This document shows positions 1 through 10,718 of a stretch of 64,000 nt of DNA, in pieces. The position numbers and the translations under genes were made by a program. The DNA lies in assembly GCF_030296675.1 (NCBI RefSeq), contig NZ_AP027736.1, positions 1,054,001 to 1,118,000 on the forward strand, read 5' to 3'. This stretch comes from Demequina sediminis (lineage in GTDB: Bacteria; Actinomycetota; Actinomycetes; Actinomycetales; Demequinaceae). Below the pieces are notes generated by a model, which made no database searches, was not told the origin of the DNA, and saw only the letters and a list, made by a program, of their open reading frames with translations. Numbering within the stretch: the stretch's first letter is position 1; every line of letters starts with the position of its first letter.

Positions 1-958
1 TGATCGATGCCCGACGTCAGGATGATCGCGCTCTGGCGACCCGTGAGCGCCTCCTTGGTCCGCGCCAGGTGCGTCGTCGCGTCGACCAGAGCACCGAGCT
101 CGCGCTCGACGGCATCGGCGAGGTCGACGGAGTCCGTGATGAGGACGGAGCCGGCCATGGGGTCGTGCTCGGCCTGGCTCAGCAGGTCGGCCGCGACAAA
201 GCGCGGGGTTGCCGTGGAGTCGGCGATGACCGCGATCTCGGTGGGACCCGCCTCGGAGTCGATGCCCACGAGCCCGTTGACCGCACGCTTGGCCGCGGCC
301 ACGTACACGTTGCCTGGCCCGGTGATGACGTCCACCGGATCGCACAGATCGTCGACCCCGTGCGCGAGCATCGCGACCGCCTGGGCGCCACCCACCGCGT
401 AGACCTCGGTCACGCCCAGGAGTGCGCACGCGGCGAGGATCGTGGGGTGTGGCAGCCCGCCGAATGCGCGCTGCGGGGGCTCGTCACCGCGATCGAGGGA
501 ACCCCGGCCGCCTGCGCGGTGACCACGTTCATGACGACCGAGCTCGGGTAGACGGCGAGGCCGCCCGGCACGTACAGGCCCACGCGGCCCACGGGCACCC
601 AGCGCTGGGACACGATCGCGCCGGGGGCGAGCTCGACGTCGACCGGCGGCGGCACGGTCGCGCGGTGGAAGCGACCCACCCGGTCGATCGCCTCCTCGAG
701 CGCGTCACGCACCGCGGGGTCGAGGCCCTCGAGGGCGCGCGCGATCTCCTCCTCAGGGACGCGCAGATGTGCGGGCGCGACGCCGTCGAAGCGCTCCCCG
801 AGTTCGCGGAGGGCCGCCTCGCCGCGCACCCGCACGTCCTCGATGATGGGCTCGACGACGGCAAGGGCGTCGCCCACGTTGATGTCGGCGCGGGGCACCA
901 CCGCGAGCAGCTCGCGCGCGGTGAGCTCCCGCTCACGCAGATCGATCCTGGTCAGCAC
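1..958 (-). CDS. hisD: Histidinol dehydrogenase (partial, frameshifted)
   Basis: Zinc- and NAD-dependent enzyme for the last step of histidine synthesis, L-histidinol to L-histidine. Read from GTG 958 it gives [13 protein letters not shown] and then the family landmarks [14 protein letters not shown] and [17 protein letters not shown]. At the five-base G run at 475-479 the frame is lost. One base over, the family continues with [47 protein letters not shown] and [12 protein letters not shown]. The C-terminal third lies beyond the left edge. The break removes one base from a homopolymer in an otherwise perfect gene, so a sequence error is more likely than decay. No other his gene is visible. 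The family call is certain; whether the gene is intact is not. Confidence 0.9.
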
Positions 959-1000
959 GGAGACCACTCTAGTGCGGCGCGGTCGTGCGACCATGGCGTC

Positions 1001-1141
1001 ATGGAGTGCGTCGAGTGGGAGGAACGGGCCCGCGCGCAGTCGCCCGCGGCGGCCGTGCGCGCGCGGCGCTCACGTCGCGTGCTGCTGGCGGCGGTCGCGG
1101 CCGCCGCGGTCATCGCCGCTGCGGTCCTGTCCGCGATGTAG
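1001..1141 (+). CDS. Possible 46-residue single-pass membrane peptide
   Basis: Not recognised. The frame from ATG 1001 encodes a charged head (MECVEWEERARAQ), an Arg-rich stretch (VRARRSRR) and a C-terminal hydrophobic helix of about 20 residues (VLLAAVAAAAVIAAAVLSAM) ending at TAG 1141. That is the arrangement of a tail-anchored small membrane protein with a positive-inside flank. It fills the gap between the start of hisD (divergent) and the end of the aminopeptidase gene (convergent). An in-frame alternative start is not obvious; another ATG at 993 is in a different frame. In such GC-rich DNA a chance frame of this size is possible, so this is tentative. Confidence 0.4.
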   Translation: MECVEWEERARAQSPAAAVRARRSRRVLLAAVAAAAVIAAAVLSAM

Positions 1142-1154
1142 CGCGCGGCGGGAC

Positions 1155-1939
1155 TCACCCGTCAGCGGCCGGTCCGCGCAGCGTCAGCACCTCCGCGCCC
1201 TCCTCGGTGATGGCAATGGTGTGCTCGCTGTGAGCCGTGCGGCATCCGGTCGCGCTACGCAGGGTCCACCCGTCCGCGTCCGTCACGAGCATGGCGGTGT
1301 CCAGCATCGCCCACGGCTCCAGCGCGAGCAGCAAGCCGGGACGCAGGAGATAGCCGCGGCCGGGCCGCCCGGTGTTGGCGATGTGCGGATCCTGGTGCAT
1401 CGTCGACCCGAGCCCGTGACCCCCGAACTCGGTGTTGATCGGGTAGCCGGAGCCGGCCAGCACCGCACCGATCGCGTGCGCGATGTCGCCCACCCGCGCG
1501 CCTGGCCGGGCCGCGGCGATTCCCGCGGCGAGCGCGCGCTCGGTCGCGTCGATGAGTGCCGCATCCTCCGCGGATCCCCGACCCCCCACGAGGAAGCTCA
1601 CCGCGGAGTCCGCCACGATCCCGTCGAGAGAGACGGCGAGGTCGAGCGTGAGGAGGTCGCCCCCCTGAGCACGACGGCGGACGGCCGACCATGCAGCACG
1701 GCGTCGTTCACGGAGGTGCAGATGGAGTGGCCGAAGGGCCCCCGCCCGAAGGACGGCGCGTAGTCGACGTAGCACGACTCCGCCCCCGCGGCCTCGATCA
1801 TCTGCTTGGCCCACGCGTCGATGTCGAGCAGCGTGACTCCCGGCTCCACGCGCCGCCTCAGCGTCTCGAGGATGCGCGCGACGAGCGCGCCGGTCGCGCG
1901 CGCACGGTCGATCTCGCGAGGTGTGAGGATCTCGATCAT
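1155..1939 (-). CDS. map: Type I methionine aminopeptidase (frameshifted)
   Basis: Removes the N-terminal methionine from nascent proteins. From ATG 1939 the protein runs MIEILTPREIDRARATGALV to GHSICTSVNDAVLHGRPSAV. It then loses frame in a C run at 1660-1665 and resumes one frame over with GGDLLTLDLAVSLDGIVADS (metal-binding aspartates) and GGHGLGSTMHQDPHIANTG (active-site His region), ending HTIAITEEGAEVLTLRG. The length is about 260 residues, as expected for type I. It does not lie beside secY/adk, where the main actinobacterial map gene usually sits, and it is divergent from a small XRE regulator, so it may be an additional, regulated copy (inference). The frameshift is probably a lost base in the homopolymer. 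Confidence 0.88.
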
Positions 1940-1957
1940 GCGTCGCCCCTTCGGAGT

Positions 1958-1999
1958 CCAATAACTATCCCGGCCATAGTATCCCGGTATTAGTATTGG
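1958..1999. promoter_or_regulatory. Symmetric element between map and the XRE gene
   Basis: The divergent gap holds an A+T-rich island unlike the surrounding DNA. The outer arms CCAATA (1958-1963) and TATTGG (1994-1999) are inverted. Inside them, TATCCCGG occurs twice (1966-1973 and 1980-1987, 14 bp apart), and ACTAT/ATAGT form a further inverted pair. Its position immediately before both starts fits overlapping promoters with an operator for the adjacent XRE protein. That binding is inferred, not shown. Confidence 0.5.
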
Positions 2000-2002
2000 G
2001 TC

Positions 2003-2296
2003 ATGGTGCGCCTTCCCCTCACCCCCGACGAGATCGAGCGCGGGCAGCGGCTGGGCTCGCTGTTGCGCACGGCACGGGGCGAACGGCCGATGCTGATGGT
2101 CGCCCTGGAGGCGCGGGTGTCGCCCGAGACGCTGCGCAAGATCGAGTCAGGACGGGTCGCGACCCCCGCCTTCCCCACCGTCGCGGCGATCGCGCAGGTG
2201 CTGGGGCTCTCGCTCGACGAGGTGTGGGCGCAGATCAACGGCGCGACCGGCGCGGAGGATCCCCGCGCGGGCGCCTCGTCACTTGTCGCGGGCTGA
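2003..2296 (+). CDS. Small XRE-family HTH transcriptional regulator
   Basis: A 97-residue DNA-binding protein. Residues about 15-75 form a complete lambda-Cro/XRE helix-turn-helix: RLGSLLRTARGE, then the recognition region VSPETLRKIESGR, then FPTVAAIAQVLGLSLDEVW. No effector or sensor domain follows. The gene is divergent from the methionine aminopeptidase gene with only 63 bp between starts, and the symmetric element at 1958-1999 lies in that gap, so it probably controls itself and map. The 3' end overlaps the convergent DUF4260 gene by 18 bp. The family call is firm and the target is inferred. Confidence 0.85.
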   Translation: MVRLPLTPDEIERGQRLGSLLRTARGERPMLMVALEARVSPETLRKIESGRVATPAFPTVAAIAQVLGLSLDEVWAQINGATGAEDPRAGASSLVAG

Positions 2297-2671
2297 GGCG
2301 CGTCCGATCCACCCCAGGTGGGTGTGCTGGAAGTCGTCGTCGTGCTTGAGCCCATAGCCAAGCGCGCGGTCCACGCCCACGTGGAAGAGCCACGCTGCCG
2401 CCACGACGAGCACGGGCGTCTGCGAGCCGGGCGCGCCCCACGCCCCGATCGCGATGGCCCACCCCGCCAGCGCGGCCGGGCCCCAGTACGAGTGGACCAG
2501 GTTGTAGACGAACGCGCCCTCGCGCGGATCGCGCAGATAGCCGAGTGCGCTCAGGTCGAACGCCAAGAAGAGCGCGAGGGGCCACCACCACGCCCCGAGC
2601 GCGGCCGCCCCGATCAGCGCGAGCACGGCACATGCGGCGCCCTCGAGGCGCTGCCAGCGGACGGGGTTCAT
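2279..2671 (-). CDS. DUF4260-type integral membrane protein
   Basis: A 130-residue protein with about four hydrophobic segments: the first near residues 12-35 (LALIGAAALGAWWWPLALFL), others around VHSYWGPAALAGWAIAIGAW and TPVLVVAAAWLFHVGVD. Conserved-looking features are GYLRDPREGAFVYNLVHSYW, the HVGVDRALGYGLKH stretch and a C-terminal FQHTHLGWIG, which match my memory of the DUF4260 family. Its function is unknown. It is followed by nothing in its own direction, its 3' end overlaps the convergent XRE gene, and upstream is a 146 bp gap before the end of dnaE. Confidence 0.72.
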   Translation of the reverse strand: MNPVRWQRLEGAACAVLALIGAAALGAWWWPLALFLAFDLSALGYLRDPREGAFVYNLVHSYWGPAALAGWAIAIGAWGAPGSQTPVLVVAAAWLFHVGVDRALGYGLKHDDDFQHTHLGWIGRASARDK

Positions 2672-2817
2672 GCGAGCACCCTAGGCCGCGGCGACCGTCA
2701 GCGTCCCATGCGGCGCGCAGAGTTCGCGAAAGCGACAACCAGCGTCCCATAGCGCGCCGCCGCGGTGGGAGGGGTGACGATGGGGGCGCGGAGTGGGGGT
2801 GCGGGGGCGGGGCCGCC

Positions 2818-5800
2818 CTACGCACCCGCGAGGCAGCTGGGACCCAGCGCGGCCTTGAGATCCCCGTACAGCGCCGACGAGCGCGACACGCGGAACTCGT
2901 CACCCAGGCGCATCACGAGCGGCTTGTCGGGGCCCGTGAGCACCATGCGCACCTCGATGGATCCCGGATGAGAGCGCAGGATCCCCTTGACCTGCTCGAC
3001 CAGCGGCGGCGTCACGCGCGCCGCGGGCACCGTGATCGCCACGGGCGACGTGTCCTGCACGTTGAGGTTGGGGATCTTGACGTCGACCGCGGAGAACTGG
3101 AGTCCCCCGTCGCCGCGTTCGCGGCAGCGCACCTTGATCGCGAGCACCGCATCCTCGGCCAGGTCGCGCGCGAAGGTGTCGTAGACCTTGGCGAAGAACG
3201 ACACCTCCGTCTCGCCCGTCATGTCCTCAAGGGTCACGATCGCGTAGGGGTTGCCCGACTTCGCAATGCGCCGATCGACGCGCGTCACGAGACCAGCGAG
3301 CACGATCTGTGAGCCCTCCGCGACGCCGTGCGCCGGGGTGGCGGACAGCACCTGGTGAGTCGCCTCGGAGCGAATCACGTGATCGAGTCCCGACAGCGGG
3401 TGGTCCGAGACGTAGAGGCCGAGCATGTCCCGCTCGAGGTTGAGCTTGGTCTTCTTGTCCCACTCATCGAGCGTGGGCACCTCGACGGTCACTCCCCCGC
3501 CCAGGTCCTCGACGTCGGCGAACAGGTCGAACTGTCCGGTGGCCTCCTGGCGCTTGACGCCGATCACGGAGTCGATCGCCTGCTCATGCACCGCGTTGAG
3601 CGAGCGGCGCGAGTAGCCCATCGAGTCGAAGGCACCCGCCTTGATGAGCGAGTCGATGGTGCGCTTGTTGCAGACCGTGGCGGGCACCTTGTCGAGGAAG
3701 TCGGCGAACGACGTGAAGGCACCCTTCTCGGTGCGCGCCTGCACGATCCCGGCGACCACGTTCGCGCCCACGTTGCGCACCGCGGTGAGCCCGAAGCGGA
3801 TATCGGTGCCGACCGCGGAGAACGTGCCCTTGGACTCGTTGACGTCGGGCGGCAGCACTGTGATGCCCATGCGGCGACACTCGGCGAGGTAGAGCGCGGA
3901 CTTGTCCTTGTCCGTGCCGACCGAGGTGAGGAGCGCCGCCATGAACTCGGTCGGATAGTGCGCCTTGAGATACGCGGTCCAGAAGGACAGCACGCCGTAG
4001 GCGGCGGTGTGGGCCTTGTTGAACGCGTAGTCGGCGAACGGGAGCAGCGTGTCCCACAGCGCCTTGATGGCCGCGTCGGAGTACCCGTTGGCCTTCATGC
4101 CGGCCTCGAAGGGCTCGAACTCCTTGTCGAGGATCTCCTTCTTCTTCTTGCCCATCGCGCGACGCAACAGGTCGGCCGCACCCAGCGTGTAGTTGGCGAC
4201 GATCTGCGCGATGCGCTGCACCTGCTCCTGGTACACGATCAGGCCGTAGGTGATCCCCAGGACCTCCTTGAGCGGCTCGTCGAGCTCGGGGTGGATGGGC
4301 TCGATCGGCTGGCGCCCGTTCTTGCGCTCCGCGTAGTTGGTGTGCGAGTTCATGCCCATCGGGCCGGGGCGGTACAGCGCCAGAACGGCGGAGATGTCCT
4401 CGAACGTGTCGGGCTTCATCTGGCGGAGCAGCTGACGCATCGCGGTGCCGTCCAACTGGAACACGCCGAGCGTGTCGCCACGCCCCAGCAGCTCGAACGC
4501 GCCCTCGTCGGCGAGCGGGAGGTCCTCGAGGACCAGCGGCTCCTTGCCGTTGTCGACGATGTTCTCGAGCGCGTCGTCGAGGATCGTGAGGTTGCGCAGA
4601 CCCAGGAAGTCCATCTTGACCAGCCCCAGCGTCTCGCACGTGGGGTAGTCGAACTGCGTGATGACGGCGCCGTCCTGCTCGCGGCGCATGATCGGGATGA
4701 TGTCGATGAGCGGGTCGCTCGACATGATGACGCCCGCCGCGTGAACGCCCCACTGGCGCTTGAGTCCCTCGAGCCCCTGCGCGAGGTCAAAGACCTGCTG
4801 CGCGTCGGGGTCGGCCTCGAGCACCGCGCGGAAGTCCTGGCCCTCGTGATGGCGAGGGTGAGCCGGATCCGTGACGCCGATCAGCGGCATGTCCTTGCCC
4901 ATGATCGCCTCGGGATAGGCCTTGGTGAGCTGCTCTCCCAGCGAATAGGGCTTGCCGAGCACGCGCGTCGAGTCCTTGAGCGCCTGCTTGGCCTTGATCG
5001 TGCCGTACGTGACGATCATCGACACGCGATCCTGGCCGTACTTGTCGGTCACGTACTGGATGACCTCGCCGCGCCTGCGCTCGTCGAAGTCCACATCGAA
5101 GTCGGGCTTGGACTCGCGCTCGGGGTTGAGGAAGCGCTCGAAGTAGAGCTGGTGCTCGAGGGGGTCGATGTCCGTGATCTTCATCGCGTACGCGGCCATC
5201 GATCCGGCGCCGGAACCACGCCCCGGCCCCACGCGGATGCCGTTGTCCTTCGCCCACTGGATGAAGTCGGCGACCACCAGGAAGTACCCGGGATAGCCCT
5301 TGTCCGCGATGACCTCGATCTCGAAGTTCGCGCGCTCCTGGACGTCCGACGGGATGTGCTCTCCGTAGCGCTCGTGCAGTCCCGCCTGCACCTCCTTGAC
5401 GAACCACGAGTGCTCGTCCTCCCCGGGCGGGCACGCGAAGACCGGCATGTAGTCGGCCTTGGTGTTGAACTCGACCTCGCACTGCTCGGCGATCGCCAGC
5501 GTGTTGGTGAGCGCCTCGGGGTAGTCGCCCCACAGCCGCCACATCTCCTCGGCAGACTTCACGTAGTAGCCGTCACCGGAGAAGGCGAAGCGCTTGCCGC
5601 CCTGGTCGTACGTGGGTTCGCTCAGCGTCGAGCCCGACTGCACGCACAGCAGCGCCTCATGCGCCGTCGCGTCCTCCTTCTTGGTGTAGTGGAGGTCGTT
5701 GGTCGCGACCAGGGGCGCACCGATCGCCTTCGAGATCCGCAGCAGGTCCTCGAACACGCGCTTCTCGATGTCGAGGCCGTGATCCATGAGCTCGACGTAG

Positions 5801-6360
5801 TACGCGTCCTTGCCGAAGATGTCCTGGAACTCGGCCGCGGCCCGCAGCGCCTCGTCGTACTGCCCCAGCCGCAGTCGCGTCTGCACCTCTCCCGACGGGC
5901 AGCCCGTGGTCGCGATGATGCCCTTCGAGAAGCGCTGCAGCAGGTCGCGGTCCATGCGCGCCTTGTAGAAGTGCCCCTCGAGCGACGCATACGACGCGAG
6001 CCGGAACAGGTTGTGCATGCCCGCCGTGTCGCGCGCCCACATGGTCGCGTGGGTGTACGCGCCGCCCGCGCTGACGTCGTCGTTTTCCTGGCCGCGCTCG
6101 CCCCATCGCACGCGCGTGCGGTCGCCGCGCGCGGTTCCCGGCGTGAGGTAGGCCTCGAGGCCGATGATCGGCTTGATGCCCGACTGCTGGGCCTTCGACC
6201 AGAACTCGTACGCGCCGAAGAGATAGCCGTGGTCGGTGGTCGCCATGGCGGGCTGGCCGAGGCGCTCGGCCTCCTTGAACAGGTCGCCGATCTTCGCCGC
6301 ACCGTCCAGCATCGAGTACTCGGTATGGACGTGAAGGTGGACGAACTCCTGGACGGGCAT
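2818..6360 (-). CDS. dnaE: DNA polymerase III alpha subunit (replicative)
   Basis: Catalytic subunit of the replicative polymerase. ATG 6360 is chosen because the protein then begins MPVQEFVHLHVHTEYSMLDG, the canonical PHP-domain start; an in-frame start 30 bp upstream is less likely. About 1180 residues, full length for DnaE1. The PHP domain covers roughly residues 1-280. The catalytic aspartates are in PDFDVDF near residue 420 after GPGRGSGAGSMAAYA. Later come the thumb/fingers region (YRPGPMGMNS, YQEQVQRIAQ), a helix-hairpin-helix region and a C-terminal OB fold (LAGLVTRVDRRIAKSGNPYA). It is the DnaE1 type rather than the ImuB-linked DnaE2, since no imuA/imuB neighbours are present. It is intact and divergent from hrpA. 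Confidence 0.97.
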   Translation of the reverse strand: MPVQEFVHLHVHTEYSMLDGAAKIGDLFKEAERLGQPAMATTDHGYLFGAYEFWSKAQQSGIKPIIGLEAYLTPGTARGDRTRVRWGERGQENDDVSAGGAYTHATMWARDTAGMHNLFRLASYASLEGHFYKARMDRDLLQRFSKGIIATTGCPSGEVQTRLRLGQYDEALRAAAEFQDIFGKDAYYVELMDHGLDIEKRVFEDLLRISKAIGAPLVATNDLHYTKKEDATAHEALLCVQSGSTLSEPTYDQGGKRFAFSGDGYYVKSAEEMWRLWGDYPEALTNTLAIAEQCEVEFNTKADYMPVFACPPGEDEHSWFVKEVQAGLHERYGEHIPSDVQERANFEIEVIADKGYPGYFLVVADFIQWAKDNGIRVGPGRGSGAGSMAAYAMKITDIDPLEHQLYFERFLNPERESKPDFDVDFDERRRGEVIQYVTDKYGQDRVSMIVTYGTIKAKQALKDSTRVLGKPYSLGEQLTKAYPEAIMGKDMPLIGVTDPAHPRHHEGQDFRAVLEADPDAQQVFDLAQGLEGLKRQWGVHAAGVIMSSDPLIDIIPIMRREQDGAVITQFDYPTCETLGLVKMDFLGLRNLTILDDALENIVDNGKEPLVLEDLPLADEGAFELLGRGDTLGVFQLDGTAMRQLLRQMKPDTFEDISAVLALYRPGPMGMNSHTNYAERKNGRQPIEPIHPELDEPLKEVLGITYGLIVYQEQVQRIAQIVANYTLGAADLLRRAMGKKKKEILDKEFEPFEAGMKANGYSDAAIKALWDTLLPFADYAFNKAHTAAYGVLSFWTAYLKAHYPTEFMAALLTSVGTDKDKSALYLAECRRMGITVLPPDVNESKGTFSAVGTDIRFGLTAVRNVGANVVAGIVQARTEKGAFTSFADFLDKVPATVCNKRTIDSLIKAGAFDSMGYSRRSLNAVHEQAIDSVIGVKRQEATGQFDLFADVEDLGGGVTVEVPTLDEWDKKTKLNLERDMLGLYVSDHPLSGLDHVIRSEATHQVLSATPAHGVAEGSQIVLAGLVTRVDRRIAKSGNPYAIVTLEDMTGETEVSFFAKVYDTFARDLAEDAVLAIKVRCRERGDGGLQFSAVDVKIPNLNVQDTSPVAITVPAARVTPPLVEQVKGILRSHPGSIEVRMVLTGPDKPLVMRLGDEFRVSRSSALYGDLKAALGPSCLAGA

Positions 6361-6449
6361 GGTGACGATTCTAGGAGCCGCCGCAGACATCGAGGGGACG
6401 ATGCCCCGGCACGGTCGGCGATGCCCGTGGGACTTGGGAGAATGTCCGG

Positions 6450-9400
6450 GTGAGTGACGAGTCCCTGCCCGCGCGCGGCCCCCGCCGGGGTGTCGGCGGC
6501 GGCGCGGGCGCCGGCGCCGGAGGCGGCAACCGCCGCGCCGCCAACGGTCGCCGCGGGACCCAGCCCCGGCATCGTCCCCGCGTCAATCCCCGCGCGCTCG
6601 AGCGTGCCGCCGCGGCGCGCGCGGCCGTCGAGTTGCCCCCACTCACCTATCCGCCCGAGCTGCCCGTCTCGGCGCGGCGCGAGGACATCGCCGCCGCGAT
6701 TCGCGACCACCAGGTGGTCATCGTCGCGGGCGAGACCGGCTCGGGAAAGACCACGCAGATCCCCAAGATCTGTCTCGACCTGGGACGCGGTCGTGCCGGG
6801 CAGATCGGCCACACCCAGCCGCGCAGGATTGCCGCGCGCGCGGTCGCGGAGCGTGTCGCGGAGGAGATCGGCACGCCCCTGGGTGAGACGGTCGGCTTTC
6901 AGGTGCGCTTCACCGACACCTCGAGCGAAAGCACCCTCGTCAAGGTCATGACGGACGGCATCCTGCTCGCGCAGATTCAGCGCGACCCCGAGCTGCTGGC
7001 CTACGACACGCTCATCATCGACGAGGCGCACGAGCGCAGCCTCAACATCGACTTTCTGCTGGGCTACCTCACCAACCTGCTGCCGCGACGCCCCGACCTC
7101 AAGGTCATCATCACGTCAGCGACCATCGACTCGGAGCGCTTCGCCGCGCACTTCCGGCCGGGTGGCAGGGACGCGGGGGACGATGCCCCGCTCGCGCCGG
7201 TGGTCGAGGTCACCGGCCGCACCTACCCGGTCGAGGTCCGCTACCGCCCGCTCGAGGGCGAGGACAAGGGCGACGAGCGCGACCTCATGACGGGCATCGT
7301 CGACGCGTGCACCGAGCTCATGACCGAGGGGGACGGCGACATCCTCGTGTTCCTGTCGGGGGAACGCGAGATCCACGACGCCGCCGACGCCCTCGAGGCT
7401 CACCTGGGCGACCGCGCCCGCGACCCCCGCCACCCGCGGCGCGTCGAGATCCTGCCGCTGTTCTCACGACTGTCGGCGGCCGAGCAACACCGCGTCTTCG
7501 AGCGGCACACCGCGCGCAGGATCGTGCTCGCGACCAACGTCGCGGAGACCTCGCTCACCGTGCCGGGCATCCACTACGTGGTCGACCCCGGCACCGCGCG
7601 CGTGTCGCGCTACTCGAAGGCGACCAAGGTCCAGCGCCTCCCGATCGAACCCATCTCTCAGGCCAGCGCGCGCCAGCGCTCGGGCCGCGCGGGACGACTC
7701 GCGGACGGCATCGCGATCCGGCTGTACTCCGAGGACGACTTCGAGGCGCGGCCGGCCTTCACCGAGCCCGAGATCCTGAGGACGTCGCTCGCGAGCGTGC
7801 TGCTGCAGATGATCTCGGTTGGAGTCGCCTCGTCTCCCGACGAGGTGGCGCGGTTCCCGTTTGTCGAGCCGCCCGACACGCGCGCGATCCGCGACGGCGT
7901 GCAGCTGCTCACCGAGCTCGGGGCGATCGCGGTCCGCGAGGGCTCCGCCGGGCCCTCGACCACCGTACTCACCGAGACCGGACGCATGCTCGCGCGACTT
8001 CCCATGGATCCGCGCCAGGCACGCATGATCGTCGAGGGCTCGAGGCGCGGTGTCGCGCGCGAGGTCGCGGTCATCGCGGCCGCGCTGAGCATCCAGGACC
8101 CGCGCGAGCGCCCGACCGAGCGCCGCGACGAGGCCGACCTCCTCCACCGCCGCTTCGCGGATCCCGGTTCCGACCTGCTCGCGTACCTCAACCTGTGGGA
8201 GCACGTGCGCGAGCGCCAGCACGCGCTCTCGGGCAACCAGTTCCGCCGCATGTGCAAGGCAGAACACCTCAACTTCCTGCGCGTGCGGGAGTGGCAGGAC
8301 CTGGTCCAACAGATCAGGGAGGCCGCCAAGGGGCTCGGCATCGAGATGCCGTATCGCGCACCCTCCCCCGTCGAGGACCCCGAGGGCTCCGGCGCGCTGC
8401 GCCATCTGTGGAACGAGGACGCGATCCACCGCAGCGTGCTCGCGGGCCTGCTGTCGCAGATCGGGGCGCAGGACGTCCTCCAGCTCAAGGCGTCGAGCTT
8501 CTCGCACCTCAAGGGCGAGGCGCGCGCCAAGGAGATGCGGCGCGCACGCAAGCGCGCCTCGAACGAGTTCATCGGCGCGCGCGGGATCCGCTTCGCGATC
8601 AACCCGGGTTCGCCGCTGTCGAAGAAGCCACCCGAGTTCGTGATGGCGGCCGAGCTGGTCGAGACCAGCAGGCTGTGGGCGCGCGACGTCGCGCGGATCG
8701 ACCCCGCGTGGGCAGAGGAGCTCGCGGGCGACCTTGCCAAGCGCACCTATTCCGAGCCGCACTGGAGCACCAAGCGTGGCGCCGCGATGGCGACCGAGAA
8801 GGTGCTGCTGTACGGCGTGCCGATCGTCGCCGAGCGACCCGTGCTGTGGGCCAAGGTCAACCCCGAGGAGGCGCGCGACCTGTTCATCCGCCACGCGCTC
8901 GTCGGCGGCGAATGGACCACGCACCACCACTTCTGGCGCGACAACCAGCGCGTGCTCGAGGAGGCGGCCGAGATCGAGGCGCGTTCGCGCACGCGCGGCG
9001 TCATCGCCGACGACGAGACGCTGTTCGCGTTCTACGACGCCCGCCTCCCCTCAGGAATCGTGTCGGCGCGCCACTTCGACCGCTGGTGGAAGGACGCCAG
9101 GCGCGACACTCCGCAACTGCTGACGCTCACGCTCGAGGAACTGGTACCCGAGAGCGCGGCCGTCGACGCATCGGCCTTCCCCGACGCCTGGCCGCAGCTG
9201 GACCTCGAGCTGCCGCTCACCTACCAGTTCGAGCCCGGCACCGATGCCGACGGCGTGACGGTCCACATCCCGTTGGGGGTCCTGCCGCGCGTCGTTCCCG
9301 AGGGCTTCGACTGGCTGGTCCCCGGCCTGCTGCCCGAGCTCGTGCTCGCCACGATCCGCGCGCTGCCCAAGGCCGTCAGGCGGCTGCTCGTGCCGGCGCC

Positions 9401-10718
9401 GGACGCCGCGAGGGAGATCGTCGCGTGGCTCTCGGCACACACTCCCGCGTGGGCGGACGTGGTGCGGGCGGGCGACATGGCCGAGCCGTTCCGCGTCGCC
9501 TTCGCGCGCGCGGTGCGTGACCTGCGCGGCGTCGACATCCCCGCGGACGCGTGGGACGGGCTCGACGAGCGTCTGCCCGCACACCTGCGCATGTCCTTCC
9601 GCGCCGTCGAGGTGCAGGGCGGGCGCGAGCGCGTGCGCGGAGAGGAGCGCACGCTCGAGGCGCTGCAGCGCGCCCTCGCGCCACAGGCTCAGGATGCGGT
9701 GCGCACCGCGGTGCATCGCGCCGCCGAGGCCGCGTCGCGTCCGCGAGCGGGCGCCGATGCCCGAGCCGGGTCCCGCGCGCCGCTCGCCGCGCCGACTGCG
9801 CCGACCGCGCGGCCCACGAGTGCCGCGGTGGCCGAGGTCGACGCACTCGCCACGTGGCCCGACATGGACGTGCTGCCCACCGAGGTCGAGGGGACCGTGC
9901 ACGGAGTGGTGGCCCGCGGCTACCCCGCACTGGTCGAGGAGCGCGCCGGAGGCGTGGCCCGCGCCGCACTCCGCGTGCTCGCGACGGCCACGGACGCGCG
10001 GGCGCTCCACGCCAGGGGCGTGCGCCGCCTGCTGCTCACCGAACTCGCGCTGCCCGTCAAGCGCGTCACGACGCGCTGGTCCCCCGCCGAGTCGCTCGCG
10101 CTGGGTGCGTCGCCCTACCGCACCACCGAGGCGCTCGTGGACGACCTCCAGCTCGCCGCCGTCGCGGTCCTCACGCCGGCCGCGGCGAGCGTGCGCGACC
10201 GCGCGGCGTACGAATCGCTTCGCGCCGACGTGCGCGCGCGCCTCGAGGACGAGGTGCTCGCGACCGCTCGCCTCGCCGCGGCGGCTCTCGCGGCAGCTCG
10301 CGACCTCGACTCGCGGGTGCGCGCCGCCACCTCGATGTCGCTGCTCGCGACCCTCCAGGACCTGCGCGAGCAGTCCGCCGCGCTTGTCGGCGAGGGCTTC
10401 ATCGCCGCCACCCCGCCCGACCGCCTGCGACACCTGCCGCGCTACCTCGCGGCAGCGATGCGCCGCCTTGAGAAGGCCCAGGCCGATCCCTCGCGCGACG
10501 CGCAGCTCGCGTGGCAGGTGGGCCAGGCCGTCGAGGCCTACGAGGCGGTCAGGGACGCGCGCGCCGCCGGCCGCCCGGATCCCGAGGTCTCCGCGTCCCT
10601 CGAGGCGGTGCGCTGGATGATCGAGGAGCTCAGGGTGTCGCTGTTCGCCCAGCAGCTCGGCACCGACGGCCCCGTGAGCGAGCAGCGCGTGCGCAAGGCG
10701 CTCGCCGCACTCGGCTAG
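6450..10718 (+). CDS. hrpA: ATP-dependent RNA helicase HrpA
   Basis: A DEAH-box helicase of about 1422 residues acting on RNA or ribosomes. The Gly/Arg/Ala-rich N-terminal tail is low complexity. Walker [14 protein letters not shown] is near residue 95, DEAH ([11 protein letters not shown]) near 190 and motif III ([12 protein letters not shown]) follows. Helicase domain 2 carries [19 protein letters not shown] and RQRSGRAGR. Then come the HA2/OB-fold region and the long C-terminal DUF3418 typical of HrpA. GTG 6450 is taken as the start; it lies 89 bp from the divergent dnaE start. Its stop overlaps that of the convergent pseudouridine synthase gene by 4 bp. The gene is intact, one of the longest unbroken ones here. 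Confidence 0.96.
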   Translation: MSDESLPARGPRRGVGGGAGAGAGGGNRRAANGRRGTQPRHRPRVNPRALERAAAARAAVELPPLTYPPELPVSARREDIAAAIRDHQVVIVAGETGSGKTTQIPKICLDLGRGRAGQIGHTQPRRIAARAVAERVAEEIGTPLGETVGFQVRFTDTSSESTLVKVMTDGILLAQIQRDPELLAYDTLIIDEAHERSLNIDFLLGYLTNLLPRRPDLKVIITSATIDSERFAAHFRPGGRDAGDDAPLAPVVEVTGRTYPVEVRYRPLEGEDKGDERDLMTGIVDACTELMTEGDGDILVFLSGEREIHDAADALEAHLGDRARDPRHPRRVEILPLFSRLSAAEQHRVFERHTARRIVLATNVAETSLTVPGIHYVVDPGTARVSRYSKATKVQRLPIEPISQASARQRSGRAGRLADGIAIRLYSEDDFEARPAFTEPEILRTSLASVLLQMISVGVASSPDEVARFPFVEPPDTRAIRDGVQLLTELGAIAVREGSAGPSTTVLTETGRMLARLPMDPRQARMIVEGSRRGVAREVAVIAAALSIQDPRERPTERRDEADLLHRRFADPGSDLLAYLNLWEHVRERQHALSGNQFRRMCKAEHLNFLRVREWQDLVQQIREAAKGLGIEMPYRAPSPVEDPEGSGALRHLWNEDAIHRSVLAGLLSQIGAQDVLQLKASSFSHLKGEARAKEMRRARKRASNEFIGARGIRFAINPGSPLSKKPPEFVMAAELVETSRLWARDVARIDPAWAEELAGDLAKRTYSEPHWSTKRGAAMATEKVLLYGVPIVAERPVLWAKVNPEEARDLFIRHALVGGEWTTHHHFWRDNQRVLEEAAEIEARSRTRGVIADDETLFAFYDARLPSGIVSARHFDRWWKDARRDTPQLLTLTLEELVPESAAVDASAFPDAWPQLDLELPLTYQFEPGTDADGVTVHIPLGVLPRVVPEGFDWLVPGLLPELVLATIRALPKAVRRLLVPAPDAAREIVAWLSAHTPAWADVVRAGDMAEPFRVAFARAVRDLRGVDIPADAWDGLDERLPAHLRMSFRAVEVQGGRERVRGEERTLEALQRALAPQAQDAVRTAVHRAAEAASRPRAGADARAGSRAPLAAPTAPTARPTSAAVAEVDALATWPDMDVLPTEVEGTVHGVVARGYPALVEERAGGVARAALRVLATATDARALHARGVRRLLLTELALPVKRVTTRWSPAESLALGASPYRTTEALVDDLQLAAVAVLTPAAASVRDRAAYESLRADVRARLEDEVLATARLAAAALAAARDLDSRVRAATSMSLLATLQDLREQSAALVGEGFIAATPPDRLRHLPRYLAAAMRRLEKAQADPSRDAQLAWQVGQAVEAYEAVRDARAAGRPDPEVSASLEAVRWMIEELRVSLFAQQLGTDGPVSEQRVRKALAALG

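Noticed and set aside
2699-2750. CAGCGTCCCAT repeated at 2699 and 2740
   Set aside because: Two copies only, weakly placed between dnaE and DUF4260, with no promoter or hairpin. Probably chance or a remnant.
3328-6453. A 1041-codon open frame opposite dnaE, and similar long frames opposite ftsZ-sepF (13702-16662) and elsewhere
   Set aside because: High-GC codon bias leaves antisense frames open. They are rich in Arg, Leu, Asp and Val repeats and match no protein family.
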